Shown piece after piece: positions 16,213 to 24,573 of a stretch of 64,000 nucleotides of DNA. Below the pieces are notes generated by a model. It had not been told where the DNA came from, searched no databases, and saw only the letters and a list, made by a program, of their open reading frames with translations. Made by a program: the position numbers and the translations under genes. Positions within the stretch are counted from its first letter, which is position 1. Each line of letters starts with the position of its first letter. Source of the stretch: Streptomyces daqingensis (GTDB lineage: Bacteria; Actinomycetota; Actinomycetes; Streptomycetales; Streptomycetaceae); assembly GCF_014645895.1 (NCBI RefSeq), contig NZ_BMMP01000005.1, positions 186,001-250,000 of the forward strand. Direction: 5' to 3'.

Positions 16213-16312
16213 GCGACGGGGACGCGAGGCTGTGCTCGGGTGCTGTCACGCGTGAACGGTCCTCCGCGGCCGGCGTCCGCTGCCGGCGGCCGGGCGAGGA
16301 CGAGGGCCGCGG

Positions 16313-17395
16313 CTACTTGGCGGCCTTCTGCAACGGCACCTGTCCGCCGTTCTTGCCGCTCTCCCCGGTGAACACGGCGTCCGCGTCCGCGTCCGCCCGC
16401 GCCGCCTCCAGGGCCAGCGACTCCTCGTCGACGCTCTGGATGCCCCTGCTGTCCAGCGCCCGTTTGATGCGCCAGCGCAGCTCGCGCTCCACCCCGAGCG
16501 CCTTGCCCGGCATGGTCTTGGCGGAGACCCGGACGACCATCGAGTCGAGCGTCACCGAGTCCAGGCCCAGCACCTCGACGGGCTCCCACAGCAGTTCGTC
16601 CCAGGGCGCGCTCTTGCCCAGCTCCTGGCCCGCGGAGGCGATCGCCGAGCGCACCTCGTCGAGGTCTTCCCCGGCCCGCACCTGCACGTCCACCGCGGCG
16701 GTGGCCCAGCCCTGACTGAGGTTGCCGACCCGCTTGATCTCGCCGTTCCTGATGTACCAGATCTCGCCCCCGTCGCCGCGCAGCTGCGTCACCCGCAGCC
16801 CGATCTCCAGGACGATTCCGGAGATCTCGCCGACGTCGACGCGGTCGCCCACGCCGTACTGGTCCTCCAGCAGCATGAAGATCCCGGCCAGCAGGTCCGT
16901 GACGATGTCCCGCGCCCCGAATCCGAGGGCCACACCCGCCACGCCGGCGCTGGCCAGCAGCGGCGCCAGGTTGATGCCCAGGTCGGAGAGGACCATCAGC
17001 AGCGCCGTGCCGATGATCACGAAGGAGGCGATGCTGCGCAGCACGGACCCGATCGCCTGGGAGCGCTGCCGGCGCCGCTCACCGCTGACGAGCAGGCCGC
17101 GCAGGGCGTTGGCGCTGTCCGCGGCCTCGGCCCTGCGGTTGACGCGCTTGATGAGCCGTGTGATGGAGCGTCGTATGACGTAACGGAGCGTGATCGCGAT
17201 GACCGCGATGAGGAGTATGCGCAGGCCCGCGGCCAGCCACGACGTCCAGTTGTCGCCGATCCACCCGGCGAAGCCGAGGGCCGAGTCCTGGGCGTCCTCC
17301 AGCGAGGCGGGCGGTTCCGGTGCGCCTCCGTCTCTCCCGTCCAAGGGGGCCGAGCGGAGTGAGAACGACGGGGCGGAGCCGATCAGCCGGTACAC
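16313..17395 (-). CDS. MscS-family small-conductance mechanosensitive channel
   Basis: A 360-residue inner-membrane channel. There are membrane helices near residues 47-65 and 115-135. The glycine/alanine-rich pore helix GVAGVALGFGARDIVTD (about 145-161) is followed by the family's beta domain (GDRVDVGEISGIVLEIGLR) and a C-terminal alpha/beta domain. It should open under hypo-osmotic shock to release solutes. The frame stays open further upstream, but GTG 17395 has GGAAGG 6 nt before it and removes an Arg-rich tail. It ends in a charged tail with an ADADADA run. Monocistronic, with the divergent HNH gene 330 bp away. Confidence 0.9.
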   Translation of the reverse strand: MYRLIGSAPSFSLRSAPLDGRDGGAPEPPASLEDAQDSALGFAGWIGDNWTSWLAAGLRILLIAVIAITLRYVIRRSITRLIKRVNRRAEAADSANALRGLLVSGERRRQRSQAIGSVLRSIASFVIIGTALLMVLSDLGINLAPLLASAGVAGVALGFGARDIVTDLLAGIFMLLEDQYGVGDRVDVGEISGIVLEIGLRVTQLRGDGGEIWYIRNGEIKRVGNLSQGWATAAVDVQVRAGEDLDEVRSAIASAGQELGKSAPWDELLWEPVEVLGLDSVTLDSMVVRVSAKTMPGKALGVERELRWRIKRALDSRGIQSVDEESLALEAARADADADAVFTGESGKNGGQVPLQKAAK

Positions 17396-17724
17396 AGCAG
17401 AACCTTCCGTACAGGGTCGTTTTCGCTCGCCGCCACAGACGCGCGGGCGCGCCAACCACACTAACGGCGCAGGACGTTCACAACTCGCGGCCGGGTGGAG
17501 GACGGGTGTTTTCCAGCCGCCCGCCCGGCCCCTCGATGACCTGTCCCGCACCAACGTGACTGTTCGCGGGAGGGGCGGGGAATTCCTGGAGAGGTGAGAG
17601 GTGTGGTTGAAAACACGCTCAGTGCGTTACCTGGTCGTGGTGGCGGATCGGCCAGGGCACGGGACACACTGAGAACAGATCGTCCCGGCGCGAGCCACGC
17701 GCCGCAGACGTACAAGGAGGCACC
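17396..17724. other. Divergent promoter region between MscS and HNH genes
   Basis: Approximately 330 bp without a gene. It includes the strong ribosome site AAGGAGG (17714-17720) for the HNH gene. The AT-richer stretch around 17600-17640 (gtggttgaaaacacgctcag) is the likeliest promoter for the rightward transcript. No clear operator seen. Confidence 0.45.
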
Positions 17725-18264
17725 GTGCCGCATGTCCTGGTCCTCAACGCGTCGTACGAGCCGCTGGGCGTCGTACCGCTACGTCGCGCGCTCATCCTCG
17801 TGCTGAACGACAAAGCCGTCAGCATCGAGGAATCCGGCGCCCTGATGCACAGCGCAACCCGCGTGATACCCGCACCGAGCGTAGTGAGGCTGAAGCGCTT
17901 CGTACGGGTCCCCTTTCGCGGTGCGGTCCCGCTCACCCGCCGGGCGCTCTTCGCCCGGGACGGCGGCCGGTGCGCGTACTGCGGTGGAGTCGCAACCAGC
18001 GTCGACCACGTCATCCCGCGAAGCCGCGGCGGACAGCACACCTGGGAGAACGTCGTGGCGGCCTGCCGCCGCTGCAACCACGTCAAAGCGGACCGCCATG
18101 TGGCCGAGATCGGATGGAGACTGCGGCATCAGCCCGCGCCGCCCTCCGGACTGGCCTGGCGGATCATCGGCACGGGTCATCGTGATCCGCGCTGGATGCC
18201 GTACCTACAGCCATACGGCGCGGACGACGCCCTAGCCCGGATCGAAGGCAGAGCGACTGCCTGA
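17725..18264 (+). CDS. HNH endonuclease domain protein
   Basis: A 179-residue protein with a central HNH fold: CAYC (about residue 90) and CRRC (about 115) form the structural zinc site, and VDHVIPRSRGGQHTWENVV supplies the catalytic histidine and asparagine. The N-terminal roughly 75 residues (VLNASYEPLGV, then RRAL) are characteristic of a widely conserved actinobacterial HNH family of unknown role. It is not a homing endonuclease inside an intron here. Strong Shine-Dalgarno AAGGAGG 5 nt before GTG. Substrate unknown; a DNA repair or DNA-processing role is possible. Confidence 0.9.
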   Translation: MPHVLVLNASYEPLGVVPLRRALILVLNDKAVSIEESGALMHSATRVIPAPSVVRLKRFVRVPFRGAVPLTRRALFARDGGRCAYCGGVATSVDHVIPRSRGGQHTWENVVAACRRCNHVKADRHVAEIGWRLRHQPAPPSGLAWRIIGTGHRDPRWMPYLQPYGADDALARIEGRATA

Positions 18265-18425
18265 GACCGGGTTCTGTTGTATCCGGGCGTCTCGGGCCGG
18301 CCGTCCCGGGACGATCCGGCGCTCCGGCGGGGTCCCGGACCGCTCGTCCGGGACGGGGTCCCGCCGCGCTCCCGCGCGGCGGCACGGCGGCTGCCGTCCC
18401 GCTCCGCCCGCGCCCGGCGGCCGTC

Positions 18426-21400
18426 TCAGCCGCCGCTCCGGCCTTCCTCCCGCACCGCGTACGCCTCGATGCTCCACAGCGAGTACCCGAAGCGGGTCGC
18501 CCGCTTGTCTCCCTGCACGCGCACGTACCGGGTGTCGTCCGGAGCGTCCATGCGGACCGTCTCACGGCCCCCTCTGCCGTCCCGGACGGTCGCCGCGGTA
18601 CGCCACCGCTTGCCGTCCGGCGAGACCTGTACGCGGTAGCGCTCCGCGTGGGCGTCCTGCCAGTGCAGCACCACCTCGCCGATCCGGGTGGGCTCCCGCA
18701 GCTTCAGCTGCAGCCACTCGCCGTCCTCGGCCCGCGACGACCAACGGGTGTCCTTCCGCCCGTCGTTGGCGGCGGAGGCCGGGAAGTCGGACGTCTCGTC
18801 CCCGGACGACTCCGCCTCGGCGCCGCGCGCCAGATCAGGGCCTCCCGTCCCCGGGAAGGCCCGCACCGTGAGGGTGCGCCGCTCGTCCCCGAAGGTCACC
18901 GGGATCTCGTAGGTGCCCGACTTCACCGAGTCGTCGGCCTCGATCTCCAAGGGGATCTCAGCAGTGCCGCCGCGCGGTACGACTGTGCGGTCCGGGGCGC
19001 GGACGGTGAAACCCTCCGGGGCCTTGGCAGTGACGCGGCCCCGTACGTCGGACGGACTCTGCGCGCGCAGTTCGACCGTGGCCTCGCCCTTGCCGCCGCC
19101 GATCGGCGCGTAGATCTCGTCCTTGGAGAGGGAGAGCGACGCGTCCGGACTGTCGGCGTACCACGGCGTGATCTCGTGCACGACGGGTTCGTCCGAGCCC
19201 TCGGACCATGCCAGCCGCAGCGCGTCCGCCCGCAGCCCGCCGGCATCCTGCTGAGTCCAGCCGCTGCCGGAGAGCGTCCCGAGCCGCTGCCAGCCCTTGC
19301 CCGGCACGTGGACCTCCACGCGGGCACGGGTGCCGGAGCCCGGCCCCGTCTGCACGGTGACGGCCTCCAGCGGGCGGCTCTCGGGCAGTTGCACGGTCAG
19401 CGCCGGAGTGCCCTGCCGGGCGGCGCTGCCGCCGCTGCCCGCGTCGTCGTCCGCGCCGGAGCCGCCGGGCGTGCCGGCGGGGGCGTCCTGACGGAGGCCG
19501 CCCGGGAGCGACGCTCCCGGTGCCGCCGAGCCCGGAGCGAAGTACCCCGCGGCGGGGGCTGCTTCGGCGCGGTACGCGGTGTCCGGGTCGCCGTCGACAG
19601 CGGCGTCCGCCGGGGAGCCGGGGCGGGCCTTGGGGCCGCCCAGCGCCGTGTGGTCGCCGAAGGCCTTCCGCCGTACGCCCGCCCAGCTGTCGGAGGTCTT
19701 CAGGGCCCGCCTCTCGAACTCCTCCAGCACACCCTTGCCGACGACGGCCGAAGCCTTCTCGCCCTCGGCCACGAGCTTCTTCAGAGCCAGCCGCGCGTCC
19801 CAGGCGGCCCCGCCGTCGCCCCGCGCCAGCGCCGTCAGCATCGCGACGGCCTGCTCGCCCGCCTCGCCGTGCCGGGCCAGCTCCTCCAGCCAGGCCGGAA
19901 CCTCACGCGCCAGCGCACCGGGGACCCGCTCGCGGGCTGTGCGCATCGTGCGGAAGTGGCCGCGTAGCTTGTCCGCCGCGCGCTGCAGCCGCTCGCCGTC
20001 CTTCTCGCTCTTGCGGGTGCCGGACGCGTAGGCGTCCCAGAACTCCGCCAGCAGCGGCCGCAGGTACGCCGACTCCTCGCCGCCGAGCACCGACGACGCG
20101 TCGTTGCCGGCGAGCGCGTGCACGGCTTCGCGGGCCGCCTCGTCGCGGCCGTCCGGAGTGGACCCGCCGCCGGCCACGTCGTCCACGGCGGCCCGCCAGG
20201 ACTCCTGCGCCTCGTAGCCCTTCGCGTTCCACGCGTAGTCCGCGGCGGTGAACAGCGGGATGCGGGAAGCGGTCGGCTGCTTCATCGCCGTCGTCAGCAG
20301 CGCCGCCGAACCGGAGGCCACCGCGGGCTCTCTGCCGCGGTAGGGGCCGAGGAAGAGGCGGTCCTTCGCGTAGTCGTTGACGGGGTAGTTGTCCATCGTG
20401 ACGAGCGGATGGTGGCCGAACGCGGAGCGCGCCGTGGTCAGTTCACGGCCGGTGATCGTGCGGGGCACCACGCCGACGCCCGTCCACGCCACCTCGACGC
20501 CGGGGGAGAGCTTCCGGGACAGCGCCGTGCGGTACGCGGTGTCACCGTCCTGGTAGAACTCCGTCGGCATGACGGACAGCGGGGCGAGGCCGGGGTGCCG
20601 GCCGGCGAGATGGCGGGCGACCTCGTTGGCCAGCTCGGCCTGCGCCCGGGCCGCCGCCTCCGGGCCCGAGCCGTACTTGCGGGCGTCCTCGTCGCAGTGC
20701 CACTCGCTGTAGCTCACGTCCTCGAAGCTCAGCTGGAACGCCCCGAATCCAAGCGCCCGCATCGAGTCCAGCTTCCGCAGCAGCTTCCTGCGGTCCTCGT
20801 CGGAGGAGAAGCACAGGCCCTGCCCCGGTGAGACCGCCCAGCCCAGCGTCACGTGGTTGCGCTGTGCGCGCTTCGCGAGCTCGCGGAACTCCTCGCGCTG
20901 CGCCGCCGGGTAGGGGTCGCGCCAGTGCGCCGCCTGGCGGTACGGGTCCTCGGTCGAGGCGTAGAGGTAGCGGTTCTGCTTGGTGCGGCCGAGGAAGTCC
21001 AGCTGCCCCAGACGCTCCTGATGCGACCACGACTTGCCGTAGAAGCCCTCGGTCACGCCGCGGACGGCGGCCGCCGGCCAGTCCCGCACGGTCACGCCGG
21101 CGAACCCCAGGACTCCCTCCCGGGACTCCTTCCGGTCCGACGCTTCGTCCCCGTCTTCGCGCTCTCCGCGGACCGTCAACTGCCGCAGTGTCTGCACAGC
21201 GTGGAAGAGACCGGCGCCGTCTGCTCCCTCGAGCGCCACGGTGTCCCGGTCGCCCGCCCTCCCGACGGACAGCCGGTACCCGCCGCGCGGCAGGTCGCCC
21301 CGCGGCGGTGCCTTCATCTCGCGCAGCGCGGCAGCAGCCGACGCGCTGTCCGCTCGCACGACCAGCCCGCGTCCGGGCAGCGGCTGGCCAGGACGTACCT

Positions 21401-21857
21401 CGTTGACTGTCCTTGCGCCCGCCTCCTGGAGAGCGCTGCGCAGGACGTCGAGAGCCGCGTCGTCGGTCTCGTCGTCCGAGACGATCGTCACGTCGCGCCC
21501 GACCGGCACGAACGAGCCCTGCTGCTTCAGCGACTGCGGACGCGGCCACACGGACGGTGCGCCGCCCTGCGCTTCCTCCGCGTCGCCGGCGCTCTGTGAA
21601 GGGGCACCGTCAGCGTCGGGCGGCGGGGCGGCCTGCGCCGAGGGCAGGCCGAGAAGTCCGCCCACGACTGCCGCGGTGAGCGCTGTCGCGCCCATGCGCC
21701 GCCGTGCTCTGTCTCCGTGCGCCGCTGCGCCCACCACTTCCTCCCCCGACGCGCCGTTCCTCGCCGCGCGCCTCAGGTCCGTCACGTCCGTCCGCCGCAT
21801 CCGAGAGCCCGCCGCGCTGCTGCCGCCCGTCCGGCCCGACGCCGTCACATCGCTCAC
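18426..21857 (-). CDS. Secreted GH84 beta-N-acetylglucosaminidase with C-terminal discoidin (F5/8C) domain
   Basis: An 1143-residue exported enzyme. A long basic N-terminus leads to a signal peptide (RARRRMGATALTAAVVGG, cleavage near AQA-AP at about residue 76). Then come a GH20b-like alpha/beta domain (about 100-225), the GH84 barrel (about 235-540, with RGVTEGFYGKSWSH and SFEDVSYSEWHCD), a helical stalk, a carbohydrate-binding-like insert, a NEW3-type beta domain and a C-terminal discoidin domain (about 1010-1140). The product should trim terminal GlcNAc from glycans, hyaluronan-like or chitin-derived polymers outside the cell. The usual Asp-Asp catalytic pair reads Glu379-Asp380. The real start may lie downstream of GTG 21857, nearer the signal peptide. 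Confidence 0.88.
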   Translation of the reverse strand: MSDVTASGRTGGSSAAGSRMRRTDVTDLRRAARNGASGEEVVGAAAHGDRARRRMGATALTAAVVGGLLGLPSAQAAPPPDADGAPSQSAGDAEEAQGGAPSVWPRPQSLKQQGSFVPVGRDVTIVSDDETDDAALDVLRSALQEAGARTVNEVRPGQPLPGRGLVVRADSASAAAALREMKAPPRGDLPRGGYRLSVGRAGDRDTVALEGADGAGLFHAVQTLRQLTVRGEREDGDEASDRKESREGVLGFAGVTVRDWPAAAVRGVTEGFYGKSWSHQERLGQLDFLGRTKQNRYLYASTEDPYRQAAHWRDPYPAAQREEFRELAKRAQRNHVTLGWAVSPGQGLCFSSDEDRRKLLRKLDSMRALGFGAFQLSFEDVSYSEWHCDEDARKYGSGPEAAARAQAELANEVARHLAGRHPGLAPLSVMPTEFYQDGDTAYRTALSRKLSPGVEVAWTGVGVVPRTITGRELTTARSAFGHHPLVTMDNYPVNDYAKDRLFLGPYRGREPAVASGSAALLTTAMKQPTASRIPLFTAADYAWNAKGYEAQESWRAAVDDVAGGGSTPDGRDEAAREAVHALAGNDASSVLGGEESAYLRPLLAEFWDAYASGTRKSEKDGERLQRAADKLRGHFRTMRTARERVPGALAREVPAWLEELARHGEAGEQAVAMLTALARGDGGAAWDARLALKKLVAEGEKASAVVGKGVLEEFERRALKTSDSWAGVRRKAFGDHTALGGPKARPGSPADAAVDGDPDTAYRAEAAPAAGYFAPGSAAPGASLPGGLRQDAPAGTPGGSGADDDAGSGGSAARQGTPALTVQLPESRPLEAVTVQTGPGSGTRARVEVHVPGKGWQRLGTLSGSGWTQQDAGGLRADALRLAWSEGSDEPVVHEITPWYADSPDASLSLSKDEIYAPIGGGKGEATVELRAQSPSDVRGRVTAKAPEGFTVRAPDRTVVPRGGTAEIPLEIEADDSVKSGTYEIPVTFGDERRTLTVRAFPGTGGPDLARGAEAESSGDETSDFPASAANDGRKDTRWSSRAEDGEWLQLKLREPTRIGEVVLHWQDAHAERYRVQVSPDGKRWRTAATVRDGRGGRETVRMDAPDDTRYVRVQGDKRATRFGYSLWSIEAYAVREEGRSGG

Positions 21858-22458
21858 CGGAGCTGAACAAGCGGTCCGCGGGGCACACTTCGGAAGGAGA
21901 GCCCATCACCGTCGCGCTCGGCGTGTCAACGCGAAGTGCCCGAAGTGAGGCCGTGTCGCGACTCGTTGATGCCACACCCCCGCTGGACGCGTTCCACTGT
22001 CCGGCCGGTTCCCCCCGCAGTAGTAGGGGAGTCGCCGGCTGTAGGGTCCCGCGGTCGTACGGAGAGCCGGTGCGGCGCGGGAGTGCGGATGCCTCTCGCA
22101 TCTTCATCCGGTACTTCTCCGGACGGCGCACAGTGACCGTTCAGTTGCGCCACGGCGTGGCGCCGGTCACACGGTCTGCACGCACAGTGAGCTGGCGTGA
22201 TCGCGCCCTTGCGGTGGAACGAGACAAGGCCCACTCCGCAAGCCTTCGAGTGGTGAACGTCGGCGGGGGACCTGTAAAATTTTGTGCCGTAACCGCCGAT
22301 GACCAGGCTTCCCTTCTTCCAGTGGCGGCCCGCACGGGCAAATCGCCTGTCGCTGGAGAGTGACCTCCGCCACGTTCCGGCCCCCGAGACGTCTGCGCAC
22401 GGCTCGACTGGGTAGGGCCAATTTCTGACCATCCGACGTCAACGAACGGAGGCCCGCC
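21858..22458. other. 600-bp divergent intergenic region with an AT-rich island
   Basis: No gene recognised. The notable element is at 22261-22298: CGGCGG and CCGCCG arms enclose cctgtAAAATTTTgtgcc, with an 8-bp AT palindrome at 22276-22283 that stands out against the GC-rich surroundings. It probably holds promoters for the secreted hexosaminidase (leftward) and for the small peptide gene (rightward). Confidence 0.5.
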
Positions 22459-22767
22459 GTGGCCGCGTCCGCTGAACTTCTCGCCGTACTGACCCCGCTG
22501 CCGAAACAGGTGCTCACGAAACAGGTGCTTTCGAAGCAGCAGGCGCTCTCCAAACAGGGGCACGAGCCGGTAGACCTGTCCGGAGTGTCCGACCCCGATT
22601 CCGGACTGGACGGCTCGTGCTCATGCGGCTGCTTCGAGGCGCCGCTCACCTCTGAACCGCCCCTGGCGGACGTCGCTCCTCTCACGAGCGAACCGCCCCT
22701 CGCCGAACTGCCGCTGACGAGCGAGCCGACCGGCACCGGATTCGGCACGGACAACTCCGACATCTGA
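22459..22767 (+). CDS. Small internally repetitive Cys/Pro/Glu peptide, unknown family (RiPP-precursor-like)
   Basis: A 102-residue protein with a textbook ribosome site (ACGGAGG, 6 nt before GTG) and strong GC3 codon use, so I take it as real. Its N-terminal part (residues 16-33) repeats KQVLT/KQVLS/KQQALS. The middle is acidic (SGVSDPDSGLDG), followed by a tight cysteine knot SCSCGC (residues 53-58). The C-terminal part repeats PLTSEP at 62-67, 74-79 and 85-90, with A/E/D spacers. No signal peptide or membrane helix. A leader-like half plus a repeated Thr/Ser/Glu core recalls omega-ester peptide (graspetide) precursors, but no ATP-grasp gene is near. I do not recognise the family. Confidence 0.65.
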   Translation: MAASAELLAVLTPLPKQVLTKQVLSKQQALSKQGHEPVDLSGVSDPDSGLDGSCSCGCFEAPLTSEPPLADVAPLTSEPPLAELPLTSEPTGTGFGTDNSDI

Positions 22768-22841
22768 CTCCGAGGCCCCTCGCCGCGCCGGCAGCGCCGT
22801 GCCCCGGCAGACCCGGAGGAACGGTGCTGTGGGCCGTCGGC

Positions 22842-22847
22842 TATGTT
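22842..22847 (+). promoter_or_regulatory. Candidate -10 of a leaderless promoter (small membrane protein)
   Basis: TATGTT followed by a 6-nt gap (gacggg) and the GTG at 22854. There is no ribosome site in the gap. Confidence 0.5.
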
Positions 22848-22853
22848 GACGGG

Positions 22854-23093
22854 GTGAGCGAGGTCAAGAAGAACACACTGCGCGCCGGCACAGTCGCCGC
22901 CGGTGCGACGCTGATGATGATGCTGTCGTCCCCCGCCTTCGCGGCGGGCGGCCTTGACGACGGCGAGCAGCCGGGGCCCGGACTGAGCGTCGTGGAGACC
23001 CTCGGCCTGTTCGTCGCCGCCCCCGTCGTCCTCTACCTGCTGATCGCGGGACTGGTGATGGTCGGCTCCCGGGGGAGCAAGAAGCACAGCTGA
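22854..23093 (+). CDS. Small exported membrane protein, unknown function
   Basis: A 79-residue protein. Residues 1-28 look like a signal peptide (VSEVKKNTLRAGTVAAG..SPAFA-AGG); the rest has a short Gly/Asp/Pro-rich linker and one C-terminal membrane helix (about 48-68) ending in a basic tail GSRGSKKHS. The predicted topology is outside linker with cytoplasmic tail. GTG 22854 is chosen because the hydrophobic signal starts right after and a -10-like hexamer lies 6 nt before it. Function unknown; not obviously linked to the neighbouring genes. Confidence 0.75.
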   Translation: MSEVKKNTLRAGTVAAGATLMMMLSSPAFAAGGLDDGEQPGPGLSVVETLGLFVAAPVVLYLLIAGLVMVGSRGSKKHS

Positions 23094-23363
23094 GCCGGCG
23101 CCCGCGGAGCGTGACGGGACCGCTCCGCGGCCTCTCCGTACCCGCCGCCGTCCCGGATCCCTGCGTCCGTGCCCTGCCTCAGCGGCGGCGCGTGCACGCG
23201 GGGTTCGGCTTTTCCCGGCGGGTGCTCCCCGCGCTGTTCGGCGCCAGGTCGGTCACTCTGGTCGACTCTCGAACGTGCGTACTTTAGGGCAGAGTTGTCC
23301 GGCTTTGTCGACGGCCTCGTAACAGAGGTTGGATGGCGGTGCCAGGGTGGGAATCGCCCCGGC

Positions 23364-24491
23364 ATGACGCACAACACCCCGCTTTCCCCTCGCCCTCTCA
23401 GCCACCTCAGCGAAGCCCCGCAGCGGCGGGTGATGAGCCTTCGCGAACTGCGCGAGCACGGTGTCTCCGCCGCCGCCGTCAGCGATCGCTGCCGCCCCGG
23501 CGGCCCCTGGCAACTGCTGCTCCCCGGCGTCTGCCTGCTCCACGCCGGCCCGCCCACCAGTGACGAACGGCTGCACGCGGTGCTGCTGTACGCGGGCGCG
23601 GACTCCCCACGGATTCCCGCCCAGCACGCACCGCCGCCGTCACAGTCGCCACTTTCCGCTCTCCCCCCGGGGGCATCCGCCGCCACCGGTCCGGCCGCCG
23701 TCGTACCGGTCCCCGCCACCGGGCACTGCGCAACCGCCGCGCCGGCAGAGGAGGCGATGATCACAGGACTCGCCGCTCTGACGCTGCACGGCTTCACCGG
23801 CGCTCCCTCGCTCCGGACGCTGGACCGCATCGACGTGCTCGTCCCGCGCGGCAGACGCCTGCGCTCCACCGGGTGCGTACACGTCGTGCGCGCACAGCAG
23901 TTGCCCGAACCCGTCGAGATCACCGGTCTTCCCGTGGCGCCCGCGACGCGAGCCCTCGCCGACGCCGTCGCGCAGATGACCGACGCGGGAGTCGTGCGGC
24001 GGCTGCTCGTCGAAGCGGTACGCGGAGGCCACTGCGAGGCGACCGCGGTCGTGCGTGAACTGACGCAGGCCAGGCTGCTCGGGCGACCGCACGTCGTCGA
24101 CGCCGTCGACACCCTGCTGGCGGAGGGACGCGCACTCGCGGAGGGGCTGCTGTACGACATGGTCTTCCGGTACCGGCTTCCCGAGCCGTGCTGGAACGTC
24201 GACTTGCGCCTTCCCGGCGGGACGCACCTCGGCGGCGTCGACGCCTACTGGCCCGAACAGGCCGTCGCCGTGGAGCTGGACACCCGAGTGCCGCGGCACG
24301 GGGAGGACGCCAGGTGGTGCGAGTACGCCCGCAAGCGCGAGGCGCTGGAGGGGCTGGGCATCACGGTCGTGCACGTCACCCCGGCGAAGCTGCGGGCCTC
24401 GCTGGAGCAGCAGGCGGCGATCGTGCGTACGGCGCTGATGACCGCGGTCGAACGCGAACCGGCGGAGTACGTGACGGTGCTGCCCCGTTGA
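23364..24491 (+). CDS. AbiEi-antitoxin-like / nuclease-fold (DUF559-like) protein
   Basis: A 375-residue protein. The N-terminal 60 residues resemble the AbiEi-type winged helix (VMSLRELREHGVSAAAVSDRC). A Pro/Ala-rich insert (about 95-135) is followed by AALTLHGFTGAP, then a C-terminal domain with GVDAYWPEQAVAVELDTR and GITVVHVTPAKL, which recalls the DUF559/Vsr-like PD-(D/E)xK arrangement (Asp, then E-x-D). This architecture is common in actinomycetes as a stand-alone protein. The toxin partner (AbiEii nucleotidyltransferase) is absent, so a toxin-antitoxin role is doubtful. ATG 23364 avoids an upstream AT-richer region. Confidence 0.7.
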   Translation: MTHNTPLSPRPLSHLSEAPQRRVMSLRELREHGVSAAAVSDRCRPGGPWQLLLPGVCLLHAGPPTSDERLHAVLLYAGADSPRIPAQHAPPPSQSPLSALPPGASAATGPAAVVPVPATGHCATAAPAEEAMITGLAALTLHGFTGAPSLRTLDRIDVLVPRGRRLRSTGCVHVVRAQQLPEPVEITGLPVAPATRALADAVAQMTDAGVVRRLLVEAVRGGHCEATAVVRELTQARLLGRPHVVDAVDTLLAEGRALAEGLLYDMVFRYRLPEPCWNVDLRLPGGTHLGGVDAYWPEQAVAVELDTRVPRHGEDARWCEYARKREALEGLGITVVHVTPAKLRASLEQQAAIVRTALMTAVEREPAEYVTVLPR

Positions 24492-24573
24492 GAAGGCGAC
24501 CGCCAGGAGCCGGGCGCAACAGGAGCGTGCCGCGGCGGCGCCTCACGCGCACCCGGCTCGCCGCGCGACGCGG

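Noticed and set aside
23364..24491. Functional AbiE toxin-antitoxin pair
   Set aside because: Only an AbiEi-like N-terminus is present; no AbiEii nucleotidyltransferase gene next to it.
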